Shown here piece after piece: positions 26,766 through 35,225 of a DNA stretch of 64,000 bases. The notes beneath the pieces were generated by a model. That model saw nothing but the letters and a program-made list of their open reading frames with translations. It had not been told where the DNA came from and did not search any database. The stretch's first letter is position 1, and each line of letters starts with the position of its first letter. The DNA is from Pseudomonadota bacterium (GTDB lineage: Bacteria; Pseudomonadota; Gammaproteobacteria; Burkholderiales; Burkholderiaceae_C): contig JAJZUV010000002.1 in assembly GCA_021848345.1 (NCBI GenBank), forward strand, positions 248,001 to 312,000. Reading direction: 5' to 3'. The translations under genes were made by a program, and so were the position numbers.

Positions 26766-27509
26766 TCAACGGCCTCCGGCGTCGGACGGGAAGCGCGAGG
26801 CGCCGGCGGCGACCCCCGCGGCGGAGCCCGATCCCGCATGCGGCGCCACCTGGCGCTGCAGGATGTTGGAGAACTCCTCCATGAAGGATTCGAAGCGGAT
26901 CGACAGACGGTCGATATCCCGGGCGAAGAAGTTGTACGCGATCACCGCGGGAATGGCAGCGAACAGGCCGATGGCCGTGGCCACGAGCGCCTCGGCGATG
27001 CCCGGCGCCACGGTGGCCAGCGTGACCTGCTGCAGGTTGGACAGGCCGACGAAGGCGTGCATGATGCCCCACACGGTGCCGAACAGGCCCACGTAGGGCG
27101 ACACCGAGGCCACCGAGGCCAGGAAGGACAGGTTGGACTCGATCACGTCCATCTCGCGCTGCTGCGCCGCGCGCATCGCGCGACGCGCGCCGTCGACCAG
27201 CGCGGTCGCCTCGAGCCGGCGCTCGCGCAGTTTCAGGAACTCGCGCATGCCGGAGCCGAAGATGCGCTGCAGCGGGCTGCCGTGGCGCGCCGCGCCGACG
27301 GCCGCCTGGTACAGATCGTTCAGGCTGGTGCCGGACCAGAATTCCTGTTCGAACTCGTCGGTCTTGAGCCGCGCCTCCTTCACCGAGAAGTACTTGCGGA
27401 AAATCACCGTCCAGCTGGCCAGCGACACCGCCAGCAGCAGGGCCAGCACGATCTGCACGACGGTGCTCGCGCCGAGCACGAGCGAAACGATGGAAAAGTT
27501 CTGGTCCAT
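26766..27509 (-). CDS. tolQ: Tol-Pal system protein TolQ
   Basis: This 247-residue inner-membrane protein of the MotA/TolQ/ExbB family has three helices: near residues 12-35, and the paired helices carrying VSPYVGLFGTVWGIMHAF and ALVATAIGLFAAIPAVIAYN. With TolR it forms the proton-driven motor that powers TolA. The ATG at 27509 (MDQNFSIVSLV) is preferred over an upstream in-frame start at 27548. The gene follows ybgC by 142 bases. Confidence 0.95.
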   Translation of the reverse strand: MDQNFSIVSLVLGASTVVQIVLALLLAVSLASWTVIFRKYFSVKEARLKTDEFEQEFWSGTSLNDLYQAAVGAARHGSPLQRIFGSGMREFLKLRERRLEATALVDGARRAMRAAQQREMDVIESNLSFLASVASVSPYVGLFGTVWGIMHAFVGLSNLQQVTLATVAPGIAEALVATAIGLFAAIPAVIAYNFFARDIDRLSIRFESFMEEFSNILQRQVAPHAGSGSAAGVAAGASRFPSDAGGR

Positions 27510-27651
27510 GCGCAAATGACGGTCAGGGAAGTCGGGGCGCGGATCCACACCCCAACGGGACGTGCCGCGCGCCCTCTATTGTGCCTCGGCGCCCGCGACG
27601 GGCCCGCGCCTGCCCCGGGGGTGCGCGTCCCGGGGCCCCGCGCGGCCCGGA

Positions 27652-28092
27652 TCAGCCCACCGCGCGCCGGATGACCTCGGGCATGCGCTGGGGGCGGAAC
27701 CCGTCCGCGTGCACGCAGGCGACCAGCACGCGCGCCTCGGCCAGCAAGGTGCGCCCGGGGTCGTCGCGTCGAACCTGCTGCACGAACTCCAGGCTCGCCG
27801 CGCCCCGGGCACCAAAGTCCACCCCCACCAGCAGGGCGTCGTCCAGGCGCGCGGGGCTGACATAGCGCACCTGCGCCGTGCTGACGACGAACATCAGGCG
27901 CTCGGTCTGCGCCAGCGCCTGCTGGTCGATGCCCAGCCCGCGCAGCCACTCGGTGCGCGCTCGCTCGCAGAACTTGAGGTAGTTGGCGTAGTAGACGACC
28001 CCGCCGGCATCGGTGTCTTCCCAATACACCCGGACGGGGAGCACGAAACGCGCGAAGCCGGGGGCTTGCGCGGAGGATGTTGCGTCGGACAT
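27652..28092 (-). CDS. ybgC: YbgC family acyl-CoA thioesterase
   Basis: This 146-residue hotdog-fold thioesterase has the YbgC active-site motif YWEDTDAGGVVYYANYLKF at about residues 23-41, with the catalytic aspartate near residue 28. YbgC proteins cleave short acyl-CoAs or acyl-ACP and are regularly the first gene of the tol-pal cluster, as here. It stands divergent from the ProV-like gene. The ATG at 28092 is the simplest start; the frame is open further upstream without support. Confidence 0.93.
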   Translation of the reverse strand: MSDATSSAQAPGFARFVLPVRVYWEDTDAGGVVYYANYLKFCERARTEWLRGLGIDQQALAQTERLMFVVSTAQVRYVSPARLDDALLVGVDFGARGAASLEFVQQVRRDDPGRTLLAEARVLVACVHADGFRPQRMPEVIRRAVG

Positions 28093-28219
28093 GGCCAGGC
28101 AGTGTACCCATCCATTTCCGTTGCGTTTCTGGGGGCATCGCGGATATTCGGCCGAGGTCGGTGCCGGTCCGGTGAAGCTGTTAGTGTCCGGGGGCGGATC
28201 GGCCAGCAGGAGAACGGAC

Positions 28220-29593
28220 ATGGAGGAGAGTGCGCATCCGGCCCCGCGCATCAGCATCCGGCAGGTGAGCAAGATCTTCGGGCGACATCCGTCCAGGGCC
28301 CTGCAACAACTGCGCGAGGGACGCGGCAAGGCTGAAGTTCAGCGCGACACCGGGGTGGTCGTGGGCGTGTACGACGTGTCCTTCGACATCCTGCCCGGGG
28401 AGATCTTCGTGATCATGGGCCTGTCGGGAAGCGGCAAGTCCACGCTGCTGCGCCTGATCAACCGGTTGCATGACCCGACCAGGGGCAGCATCCTGGTCGA
28501 TGGCGAGCATGTCACGACGATGGGTGCGCGGGCACTGCGCCAGTTGCGTCGCAGCAAGTTCGGCATGGTGTTCCAGAGTTTCGCGCTGCTGCCCCACCGC
28601 ACGGTGCTGGGCAACGTGGAGTTCGGGCTGGAGATCCAGGGCGAGCGCAAGGCGCGACGCGTCGAGCGGGCGATGCAGGTGATCGAGACCGTGGGCCTGG
28701 CCGGTTGCGAGGGCAGCTACGTCTCGCAACTCTCCGGCGGCATGCGCCAGCGCGTGGGCCTGGCGCGCGCGCTGGCCGCCGATCCGGAGATCCTGCTCAT
28801 GGACGAGGCCTTCAGCGCGCTGGATCCCCTGATCCGGGGGCAGTTGCAGGACGATCTGCTGGAGATCCAGGAAAAGCTGGGCAAGACCATCGTGTTCGTA
28901 TCGCACGACCTGGACGAAGCCATCAAGATCGGAAGCCGCATCGCCATCGTGCGCGACGGCCGCCTGGTGCAGGTGGGCACGCCGCGGGAGATCCTGGCGA
29001 GCCCGGTCGACGACTACGTGTCGGCCTTCGTCGAAGGCGCCGACCGTACCAAGGTGCTGACCGCCGAGCAGATCATGCAGCCCCTGCGGGTCAGCGCCCA
29101 CCCGAAGGACTCGCCGCGCGCGCTGCTGCGCAAGATGGAGCGCAGCGGCTTCGGCGGCCTGGTGGTGGTCGACAACGCCCGGCGCGTGCAGGGCTACGTC
29201 GACCTCGCGCAGGCGAGTGCCCAGCGTGACCGCGATGTGCTGGACCGCGCCACCTGGCGCGCGCAGCCCACTGCCGGCACCGATGCCAAGCTGGCCGACC
29301 TGATCCAGCGCATGCACGCGGAAGGCTCGCCGCTGGCGATCCTGGACGCACGCGAGCGCGTGGTCGGCGTGGTCGACAAGAACACCCTGCTGGCCGCCCT
29401 GGCGCAGGGCGACACCCACGGCCCCCCGCACGAACCGGCACCTGCGGGCGATGGCGCCGCGCCCGCGGCGGCGCCCGGCGCGCCAGCGCAAGGCGAGCCG
29501 GCGCAAGGCGAGCCGGCGCGTGGCGCCGAGCCTGCCGTCGTGACCGAATCGCTGCCCGCGCGGGCGGGCATCATCGAGGGCAGGCAACCATGA
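28220..29593 (+). CDS. proV: Glycine betaine/proline-type ABC transporter ATP-binding protein (ProV-like)
   Basis: This 457-residue ATPase has Walker A GLSGSGKST near residue 67, FGMVFQSFALLPHRTVLGN, signature LSGGMRQR and Walker B LLMDEAFSALDP. The spacing and the SFDILPGEIFVIMGLSGSGK stretch match the ProV/OpuAA group. Two CBS-type segments follow (about 290-410: FGGLVVVDNARRVQGYVDL and LAILDARERVVGVVDK), which sense ionic strength in OpuA. The last 50 residues are a Pro/Ala/Gly tail with two exact 15-base repeats (29486-29515). An AGGAGA site precedes the ATG. First gene of a three-gene operon. Confidence 0.93.
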   Translation: MEESAHPAPRISIRQVSKIFGRHPSRALQQLREGRGKAEVQRDTGVVVGVYDVSFDILPGEIFVIMGLSGSGKSTLLRLINRLHDPTRGSILVDGEHVTTMGARALRQLRRSKFGMVFQSFALLPHRTVLGNVEFGLEIQGERKARRVERAMQVIETVGLAGCEGSYVSQLSGGMRQRVGLARALAADPEILLMDEAFSALDPLIRGQLQDDLLEIQEKLGKTIVFVSHDLDEAIKIGSRIAIVRDGRLVQVGTPREILASPVDDYVSAFVEGADRTKVLTAEQIMQPLRVSAHPKDSPRALLRKMERSGFGGLVVVDNARRVQGYVDLAQASAQRDRDVLDRATWRAQPTAGTDAKLADLIQRMHAEGSPLAILDARERVVGVVDKNTLLAALAQGDTHGPPHEPAPAGDGAAPAAAPGAPAQGEPAQGEPARGAEPAVVTESLPARAGIIEGRQP

Positions 29594-30453
29594 ACACCCT
29601 GGGAACCCCCTTGCCCATCGGCGCCTGGGTCGCTCAGCTGGTGGATCTGCTCATCGACCGCTACGCGAACGCCTTCGACTCCATCACGCTGGTCGTGCGG
29701 CACCTGATCGCCGGGCTCGCTGCCGGGCTCCAATTCCTGCCGCCCTGGCTGTTCATCGCCCTGGTCGCGCTGATCGCCCTGAGCGCGCTGGGATGGCGGC
29801 GTTCCGGCGCCTGGGGCCTGGCCCTGTTCAGCGTGCTCGGGCTGGGTCTGGTCTGGAACCTCGGCTACTGGGGCGACCTGAACAAGACCCTCGCACTGGT
29901 GCTGGCCGCCGAGGTGCTGGTGCTGCTCATCGGCGTGCCGCTGGGCATTCTCTCCGCCAGGAGCCGCATGCTCGAGCGCGTGCTGCGCCCCGTGCTCGAT
30001 GTGATGCAGACCATGCCGGCCTTCGTCTACCTGGTGCCCGCCGTGATCTTCTTCGGGCTGGGGCTGGTGCCGGGCGTGATCTCCACCACCATCTTCGCGC
30101 TGCCGCCGCTGATCCGCCTGACCGCGCTGGGCATTCGCCAGGTGCCCGACGAACTGGTGGAGGCCACGCAGTCCTTCGGAGCCACCTGGTGGCAGCTGCT
30201 GCTGAAGGTGCAGATCCCCACCGCGCTGCCGTCCATCATGGCGGGGGTCAATCAATCCATCATGCTCGGCTTGTCGATGGTCGTCGTTTCCGCGATGATC
30301 GGTGCCGGCGGGCTGGGCGACGTGGTGCTGGAAGGCATCACCCAGCTCGACGTCGGCAAGGGGTTCGTCGGCGGACTGTGCGTGGTGATCCTGGCCATCA
30401 TTCTGGATCGCGTGACCCAGTCGCTGGGGCGACCCGACGAGGGGAAGCGATGA
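29590..30453 (+). CDS. proW: Glycine betaine/proline-type ABC transporter permease (ProW-like)
   Basis: This 287-residue permease has about six or seven membrane helices and the EAA loop LVEATQSFGATWWQLLLKVQ typical of ProW. GVNQSIMLGLSMVVVSAMIG follows, a strongly conserved ProW stretch. The start overlaps the ProV stop by four bases (ATGA), and the next gene start overlaps its own stop. It forms the membrane channel for a betaine-like compatible solute. Confidence 0.93.
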   Translation: MNTLGTPLPIGAWVAQLVDLLIDRYANAFDSITLVVRHLIAGLAAGLQFLPPWLFIALVALIALSALGWRRSGAWGLALFSVLGLGLVWNLGYWGDLNKTLALVLAAEVLVLLIGVPLGILSARSRMLERVLRPVLDVMQTMPAFVYLVPAVIFFGLGLVPGVISTTIFALPPLIRLTALGIRQVPDELVEATQSFGATWWQLLLKVQIPTALPSIMAGVNQSIMLGLSMVVVSAMIGAGGLGDVVLEGITQLDVGKGFVGGLCVVILAIILDRVTQSLGRPDEGKR

Positions 30454-31307
30454 TGCGACGGCGCGATTTCGTGGCCATCGGCGCCGCCGCCTGGTGGCCG
30501 GCGCGTGCGCTGGCCGCCGGCGCCAGGGTGCGCCTGGCCTACGTGCGTTCGTGGCCCAGCGGAGACCTGGCCACCCTCATCGCCGCGCAGATCCTGCGCA
30601 GGGACCTGCACTGCCAGGTCGAGCTGATCAGTACCGAGGCCGGGCCGATGTGGGCCGCCGTGGCCGGCGGGCGCGCCGACGCCACGCTGACCGCGTGGCT
30701 GCCGACGACCCACCGCGTCTACTGGGAGCGCTACCGACACAAGCTGGTCGATCTCGGCCCGGTGACCAGCGGCACCTGGCTGGGCCTGGCGGTTCCCGGT
30801 TACGTGCCCCTGGACAGCATCGAGCAGCTCGAAGCGCATCACGCCAGGTTCGGCGACCGCATCGTGGGCATCGAGGCCGGCACCGGCGTGATGATCAACA
30901 CGCGCGAGGCGATCAAGGCCTACGGCCTGCGCGACCTCTCGTTGCTGACCAGCTCCACGGCCGCGATGCACGTGCAGTTGCGGCGCGCCATCGCGCGCAA
31001 GCATTGGATCGTGATCACCGCCTGGAAGCCCCTGGGCATCTGGGCGCGCTTCGACCTCAAGCCTCTGCGGGATCCGAGGCAGGTGTACGGCCAGGCCGGG
31101 CACATCGACACCGTCATTCATCCGGCGCTGCAACAACAGCAGCCGCGGGTGGCGCGCCTGCTGAGCCAGATGCGAGTGCCCATCGAGGACGTCCAGGCCA
31201 TGATGGTCGAACTGGACAAGGGCAAGTCGCCGGACGAGGTGACCGGGGCCTGGATCGCCGCGCATCGCGCCCAGATCGGCGCATGGGTCAAGGCAGCCGG
31301 CGCCTGA
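30450..31307 (+). CDS. Glycine betaine-type substrate-binding protein (OpuAC/ProX-like)
   Basis: This 285-residue periplasmic protein has the OpuAC fold features: VRLAYVRSWPSGDLAT at the start of the mature part, ADATLTAWLPTTHRVYW, LGLAVPGYVPLDSIEQL and the second-lobe VITAWKPLGIWARFDLK, with tryptophans of the kind that cage quaternary ammonium groups. The signal begins MMRRRDFVAIGAAAW, a twin-arginine-like start. The ATG at 30450 overlaps the ProW stop. It delivers ligand to the ProVW pair; the exact ligand is inferred. Confidence 0.9.
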   Translation: MMRRRDFVAIGAAAWWPARALAAGARVRLAYVRSWPSGDLATLIAAQILRRDLHCQVELISTEAGPMWAAVAGGRADATLTAWLPTTHRVYWERYRHKLVDLGPVTSGTWLGLAVPGYVPLDSIEQLEAHHARFGDRIVGIEAGTGVMINTREAIKAYGLRDLSLLTSSTAAMHVQLRRAIARKHWIVITAWKPLGIWARFDLKPLRDPRQVYGQAGHIDTVIHPALQQQQPRVARLLSQMRVPIEDVQAMMVELDKGKSPDEVTGAWIAAHRAQIGAWVKAAGA

Positions 31308-31422
31308 TTCCCGCGGCTTGCCGGCGAGGGGCTTGCGCCAGCGCCAAGCGTGGCCGACGCCGGCTGGCTAACATCCCTGCCGGTGTCAGTCACGGGCCGC
31401 GGACGGCCGGAGCCTCTCGATC

Positions 31423-32049
31423 ATGTTCACGGGAATCATCACCGCGCTCGGGCGCATCGAATCCACCTCGGCGCTGCCCGGCGATGGCGCGGGCCTGCGC
31501 GTGAAGGTGTCCACGCCGCCGGGCTGGCTGGACGGCGCGGCCCTGGGCGACAGCATCTGCTGCAGCGGTGCGTGCATGACCGTGGTGGAGATGGGCCCCG
31601 GGCATTTCAGTTTCGACGTCTCCGCCGAAAGCCTGCGCCGCACCTGCGGGCTGGATCGCCACGGAGGCCTGCTCAACCTGGAGCAGTCCCTGACCCTGTC
31701 CACGCGTCTCGGCGGCCACCTGGTGACCGGCCACGTGGACGCGGTGGGGAGCGTGCGGACCTTCGAGCCGGCGGGCGAGTCGCGCCATCTGGTGGTGGTC
31801 GCGCCGACCGGGCTGGCGAGTTTCTTCGCGTACAAGGGCTCGGTGGTGGTCAACGGCGTGAGCCTGACGGTCAACCGCGTCGAGGACCGCGCCGACGGCA
31901 GCGCGCTCCTTCACATCAACCTGATCCCGCACACCCTCGAGCACACCAATCTGCATCTGCTGCACGAGGGCGCCGAGGTGAACCTGGAAGTCGACCTGAT
32001 CGCACGCTACGTGCAACGCATGCTCGCGTCGCCGGCGACGCAGGACTGA
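31423..32049 (+). CDS. ribE: Riboflavin synthase, alpha subunit
   Basis: This 208-residue enzyme has two homologous lumazine-binding halves. The first begins MFTGIITALGRIES, the second TRLGGHLVTGHVDAVG. It dismutates two 6,7-dimethyl-8-ribityllumazine molecules to riboflavin. The motifs SVVVNGVSLTVNRV and NLIPHTLEHTNL are intact. It is a single gene, away from other rib genes, and I see no FMN riboswitch in the 115 bases upstream. Confidence 0.96.
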   Translation: MFTGIITALGRIESTSALPGDGAGLRVKVSTPPGWLDGAALGDSICCSGACMTVVEMGPGHFSFDVSAESLRRTCGLDRHGGLLNLEQSLTLSTRLGGHLVTGHVDAVGSVRTFEPAGESRHLVVVAPTGLASFFAYKGSVVVNGVSLTVNRVEDRADGSALLHINLIPHTLEHTNLHLLHEGAEVNLEVDLIARYVQRMLASPATQD

Positions 32050-32065
32050 AGCTGTCGTCGGGGCC

Positions 32066-32095
32066 TTGCCGACCCGAAAGAATTCGATTTATACT
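32066..32095 (+). promoter_or_regulatory. Promoter of tRNA-Asn
   Basis: TTGCCG at 32066-32071 and TATACT at 32090-32095 are 18 bases apart. The tRNA begins 12 bases after the -10 box, as expected for a stable-RNA promoter. Confidence 0.75.
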
Positions 32096-32106
32096 GTGCG
32101 GCTTGA

Positions 32107-32182
32107 TCCCCGATAGCTCAGTCGGTAGAGCGCCGGACTGTTAATCCGTAGGTCCCTGGTTCGAGCCCAGGTCGGGGAGCCA
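32107..32182 (+). tRNA. tRNA-Asn (anticodon GTT)
   Basis: A complete 76-nt tRNA. The acceptor stem is TCCCCGA with TCGGGGA, the D-arm AGCTCAGTCGGTAGAGC, the anticodon loop CTGTTAA with anticodon GTT, the T-loop TTCGAGC, and CCA is encoded at the end (32180-32182). Confidence 0.97.
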
Positions 32183-32188
32183 AATTCG

Positions 32189-32219
32189 AAGCCCCAGGTC
32201 ACAAGCCTGGGGCTTTTTT
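32189..32219 (+). terminator. Rho-independent terminator after tRNA-Asn
   Basis: A 10-bp stem AAGCCCCAGG / CCTGGGGCTT with a 7-base loop is followed by a run of six T (32214-32219). It lies 6 bases after the tRNA. The same hairpin could also end the minus-strand HepT transcript, because a short A-run precedes it. Confidence 0.92.
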
Positions 32220-32235
32220 CGTGCGCCGTGCCCGG

Positions 32236-32583
32236 TCAGCGGACTGCGTCCGCGATAGCGTGGATTCGGTGAAGGAATGCGGGAACAACCGTTGCGACCG
32301 TGTCCCAGACGATCTCGAGATTCACCGTCATGTAGCCGTGGACGAGGCGGTTGCGCATCCCGGCGATGTCGCTCCATGGGACATCGGGATGAAGGGCCTT
32401 GAGTTCGGAGGACCATTTCGTGACCGCTTCGCCGATGACCTCCAGATTGCGAATCACCGCATCCTGGAGAACCTCATCCGCCATGAAATCCGCTTCCGAC
32501 TTGTCCGCGGTGAAGCGAAGCAGCTTCGTGGCGGCCGCCACGATGTGCCCGAGCAGGTCCCCATCGCGCAGCGCCGGCGTCAC
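32236..32583 (-). CDS. hepT: HepT-like toxin (DUF86 ribonuclease-type)
   Basis: This 115-residue helical protein has the HepT motif R-x4-H-x-Y in MRNRLVHGYMTV near residues 76-87, and VIRNLEVIGEAV before it. HepT proteins are HEPN-domain RNases; in the characterised pair the toxin is silenced by AMPylation of the motif tyrosine by MntA. The start overlaps the stop of the upstream nucleotidyltransferase gene by four bases, the usual antitoxin-toxin arrangement. It lies tail-to-tail with tRNA-Asn. Confidence 0.9.
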   Translation of the reverse strand: MTPALRDGDLLGHIVAAATKLLRFTADKSEADFMADEVLQDAVIRNLEVIGEAVTKWSSELKALHPDVPWSDIAGMRNRLVHGYMTVNLEIVWDTVATVVPAFLHRIHAIADAVR

Positions 32584-32876
32584 AGCGGAACGGCTTCCTG
32601 AACGATGCGCTCGCGTGCGGCGGGTGGGAAGTCTCCCGCCGTCAGAATGTCCACGCAGACGCCAAGCTCCTGCTCGATGGCGCGTTGCAGGCGGACCATG
32701 TCGAGCAGGGTCGCCCCGCGTGGTACGTCGACCAGCAGGTCCACGTCGCTGTGCTCGGTGTCCTCTCCGCGCGCGATCGAGCCAAACACCCGGACGTTGC
32801 GAGCGCCCAGGCGCTGGGCCATGCCGAGCACGGCCGCGCGATGCGCGGCGAGGATCACCGACGGGCGGGCGCTCAT
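32580..32876 (-). CDS. mntA: MntA-like nucleotidyltransferase antitoxin
   Basis: This 98-residue minimal nucleotidyltransferase has the GSX10DXD motif: GSIARGEDTEHSDVD near residues 32-46. It is expected to AMPylate and silence the HepT toxin encoded next. It is first in the pair and co-translated with it. The promoter should lie in the 532-base gap upstream; no convincing one is visible. Confidence 0.9.
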   Translation of the reverse strand: MSARPSVILAAHRAAVLGMAQRLGARNVRVFGSIARGEDTEHSDVDLLVDVPRGATLLDMVRLQRAIEQELGVCVDILTAGDFPPAARERIVQEAVPL

Positions 32877-33408
32877 GACATGGCTCCGATTGGAACGGAC
32901 GGTCTTCCTATTGTAGGCTGGGCGTCCATGGTTTCATCCAGCCCCTTCATGCGGTGAGCTCGACTTCCCCGTGCCCGGATTCGCCCTGTTCGGGGAGGCC
33001 CCATCCGACGTGCCACGCCATGAATCCGGGTCAGGAGGCCGCAGGGGTGCCTCAGGAGTCGACCGGCGCGCGACCGAAAACGGCCTGGTGGTGCGGCGCA
33101 AGCCCGGCGATCGCGGCGGCCGGCGCATGCGGCGGGCGCTTGTCGTCCATGGGCATGGCCACCTTCGCTCGGAGCTTCCCCGCAGGCACGCAAGGGGACT
33201 GCAAACGCGCCATCGATCGTCGCATCCTGTCATCGCGGGATGGTTCAAAGCTTGATACCCTGGACCCGATCGGCGGCCCCGATGGACCCCGACGACTCCG
33301 TCGCGCAGCGTGGCCCGGCGCTTCCGCGCGGAACCCGCCGGTCGGCGTACCCGGCGCAGGGCGGGCGATCCGGACCCGTTGCCGGAACCTTTCGAGGGCG
33401 ATCGATCC
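32877..33408. other. 532-base gap between the toxin-antitoxin pair and the polyketide operon
   Basis: Several open frames cross this stretch, but none has a recognisable domain, a ribosome-binding site or convincing codon use. It should carry the promoters of both flanking divergent operons. A GAGGG sequence 10 bases before the polyketide synthase ATG is the only clear signal. Confidence 0.5.
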
Positions 33409-34482
33409 ATGTACTTTCGCGGAATCGGAACGGCAGCGCCGCCAGGGCGCTACACCAAGGCCCAGTGTCACGACGCGTTCGCGCAATCCGACTGGTTCGC
33501 CAGGCTCGATGCGCGCTCGCACTTCATCGCCGGCCGGGTCCTGCTGCGCGACAACGGCATGGAGGCCCGACACCTCGCGCTGAACGCGTTGGAGGACGTG
33601 TTCGCCATCGAACCGAACGTCCTCGCGCGGCGATTTGGCGAACATGCTCCCGTGCTCGCCGCGCAGGCCGCCGAGCGCGCGCTCGCGCAGGCCGGGCTCG
33701 CGGCGGCGGACATCGGCGCCGTGGTGGTCAGCACCTGCACCGGCTACCTGTGCCCCGGCCTGTCGGGCTACGTGGTGGAGCGCCTGGGCCTGCGCCGCGA
33801 TGTGCAGGCCTTCGACCTGGTCGGCCAGGGCTGTGGCGCGGCATTGCCCAACATGCAGCTGGCCCGCGGCCTGCTGGCCGCGGGCGCGGCCGAGCACGTG
33901 CTGTCGATCTGCGTGGAGGTGTGCAGCGCCGCGATGTATCTCGACGACGACCCCGGCGTGCTGATCAGCGCCTGCCTGTTCGGCGACGGCGCCGGGGCCG
34001 CGGTGCTGTCGAACGCGCCGGGCAGCGGCGGGCCGCGCATCGCGTGGAAGGACTCCATGTCGCTGATCGAGCCGGACGAGCGCGAGGCGCTGATGTTCGA
34101 GCAACGCGACGGCATGCTGCGCAACATCCTGACCCGCGGCGTGCCGGTGCTTGCCGCCGGGCACGCGCAGCGCATTCTCGACGTCGTGCTGGCGCGCGCG
34201 GGGCTCGAAGCCGGCGACATCGCCACCTGGATCATGCATGCCGGCGGGCGCGACGTGCTGCTCGAGCTGGAGCGCCGGCTCGGCCTGTCGTCCCACGACC
34301 TGCGCTACAGCGCGGCGATGCTTCGCGAATACGGCAACCTGTCCAGCGCCTTCGTGTATTTCGTGCTGGAGGCCGCATTGGCCGACGACGCGCCGCGCGG
34401 CTGGTGGTGGCTGTCGTCCTTCGGCGCGGGCTTCAGCTGCCATGGAGCCCTGCTGCGGGTCGGCGACGAGGTCGGCGCATGA
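33409..34482 (+). CDS. Type III polyketide synthase (chalcone synthase-like)
   Basis: This 357-residue thiolase-fold enzyme has the type III PKS catalytic triad: Cys142 in LVGQGCGAALPN, His277 in WIMHAGGRD and Asn310 in REYGNLSSAF. The C-terminal loop SSFGAGFSCHG replaces the GFGPG loop. The N-terminal VVVSTCTGYLCPG is typical of bacterial alkylresorcinol/alkylpyrone synthases. It should condense an acyl starter with malonyl-CoA and cyclise the chain. It is the first gene of a five-gene, tightly coupled operon with a methyltransferase, FAD oxidoreductase, ACP and ketosynthase. The ATG at 33409 follows GAGGG. The product is unknown. Confidence 0.9.
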   Translation: MYFRGIGTAAPPGRYTKAQCHDAFAQSDWFARLDARSHFIAGRVLLRDNGMEARHLALNALEDVFAIEPNVLARRFGEHAPVLAAQAAERALAQAGLAAADIGAVVVSTCTGYLCPGLSGYVVERLGLRRDVQAFDLVGQGCGAALPNMQLARGLLAAGAAEHVLSICVEVCSAAMYLDDDPGVLISACLFGDGAGAAVLSNAPGSGGPRIAWKDSMSLIEPDEREALMFEQRDGMLRNILTRGVPVLAAGHAQRILDVVLARAGLEAGDIATWIMHAGGRDVLLELERRLGLSSHDLRYSAAMLREYGNLSSAFVYFVLEAALADDAPRGWWWLSSFGAGFSCHGALLRVGDEVGA

Positions 34483-35225
34483 AGCCGCTGCCGCGCATCG
34501 TTGGGGCCGAGACCCTCGACGGACTGGCCGAGGACGACCCCGACGCGATGCGCTCGCGGCGGGACCTCAGACGCGTGCATCGGGTCATGGGAAGTTGCTC
34601 CATGCTGTCGCGCATCCTGCGCGCATGGTCCCTGCCGCGGTCGCGAGCGCTGCGCGTGCTGGAACTCGGCGCCGGCGACGGCAGCCTGATGCTGCGCGTG
34701 GCGCGCGCGCTGGCGCCGCGCTGGCCGCGGGTCGAACTGACCCTGCTGGATCGCCAGGCCCTGGTCGAGCCCGAAACTCTGCGCCGATACGCCGGCCTCG
34801 GGTGGACCGCGACCCCGAGCCGGACGGACGTGCTGGACTGGGTGGCGGAGGCGGGCGCGAACCCGGGCGCGGACCCGGACGGCTGCGGGCCGCGTTGGGA
34901 CGCGATCGTGGCCAACCTGTTCCTGCATCACTTCCCGGAGCGGGAACTGGCCGGGCTGCTGCGGGCGGTGGCGGCTCGATGCGATCATTTCGTGGCCTTC
35001 GAGCCGCGCCGCGCGAGGTCCGCGCTCCTGGCATCGCACCTGATCGGAGCCATCGGCGCGAACGCCGTCACGCGCGAGGACGCTGTGCTGAGCGTGCACG
35101 CCGGGTTCCGCGGCCGGGAGCTGTCCGCGCTGTGGCCCGCGGACGTGGCGGCGTGGACCCTGCGCGAGGGGCCCGCGGGAGCCTTCAGCCATTGTTTCCA
35201 GGCGGTGCGAGAGGGGGCGGGCTGA
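34479..35225 (+). CDS. Class I SAM-dependent methyltransferase
   Basis: This 248-residue protein has the SAM-binding motif I RVLELGAGDGSLML (residues 59-72), an acidic motif II (LTLLDRQ) and ANLFLHHF at the motif IV position. Its start overlaps the polyketide synthase stop by four bases, and its stop overlaps the next start by one base. In this context it most likely methylates the polyketide product on oxygen or carbon. It resembles in role, not necessarily in descent, SrsB of the Streptomyces phenolic-lipid operon. The substrate is inferred from context only. Confidence 0.85.
   Translation: MKPLPRIVGAETLDGLAEDDPDAMRSRRDLRRVHRVMGSCSMLSRILRAWSLPRSRALRVLELGAGDGSLMLRVARALAPRWPRVELTLLDRQALVEPETLRRYAGLGWTATPSRTDVLDWVAEAGANPGADPDGCGPRWDAIVANLFLHHFPERELAGLLRAVAARCDHFVAFEPRRARSALLASHLIGAIGANAVTREDAVLSVHAGFRGRELSALWPADVAAWTLREGPAGAFSHCFQAVREGAG

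Noticed and set aside
26765-26839. Longer TolR starting at the ATG at 26839
   Set aside because: It would begin inside tolQ and add a 25-residue Arg/Pro-rich stretch not seen in TolR; the GTG at 26764 has GGAGG 8 bases upstream and fits the family length.
31308-31422. FMN riboswitch before ribE
   Set aside because: The 115 bases lack the conserved RFN core sequences and are too short for a full element together with a promoter.
33052-34443. Minus-strand frame of about 460 codons opposite the type III PKS
   Set aside because: Antisense to a gene with intact catalytic residues; the translation shows no domain.
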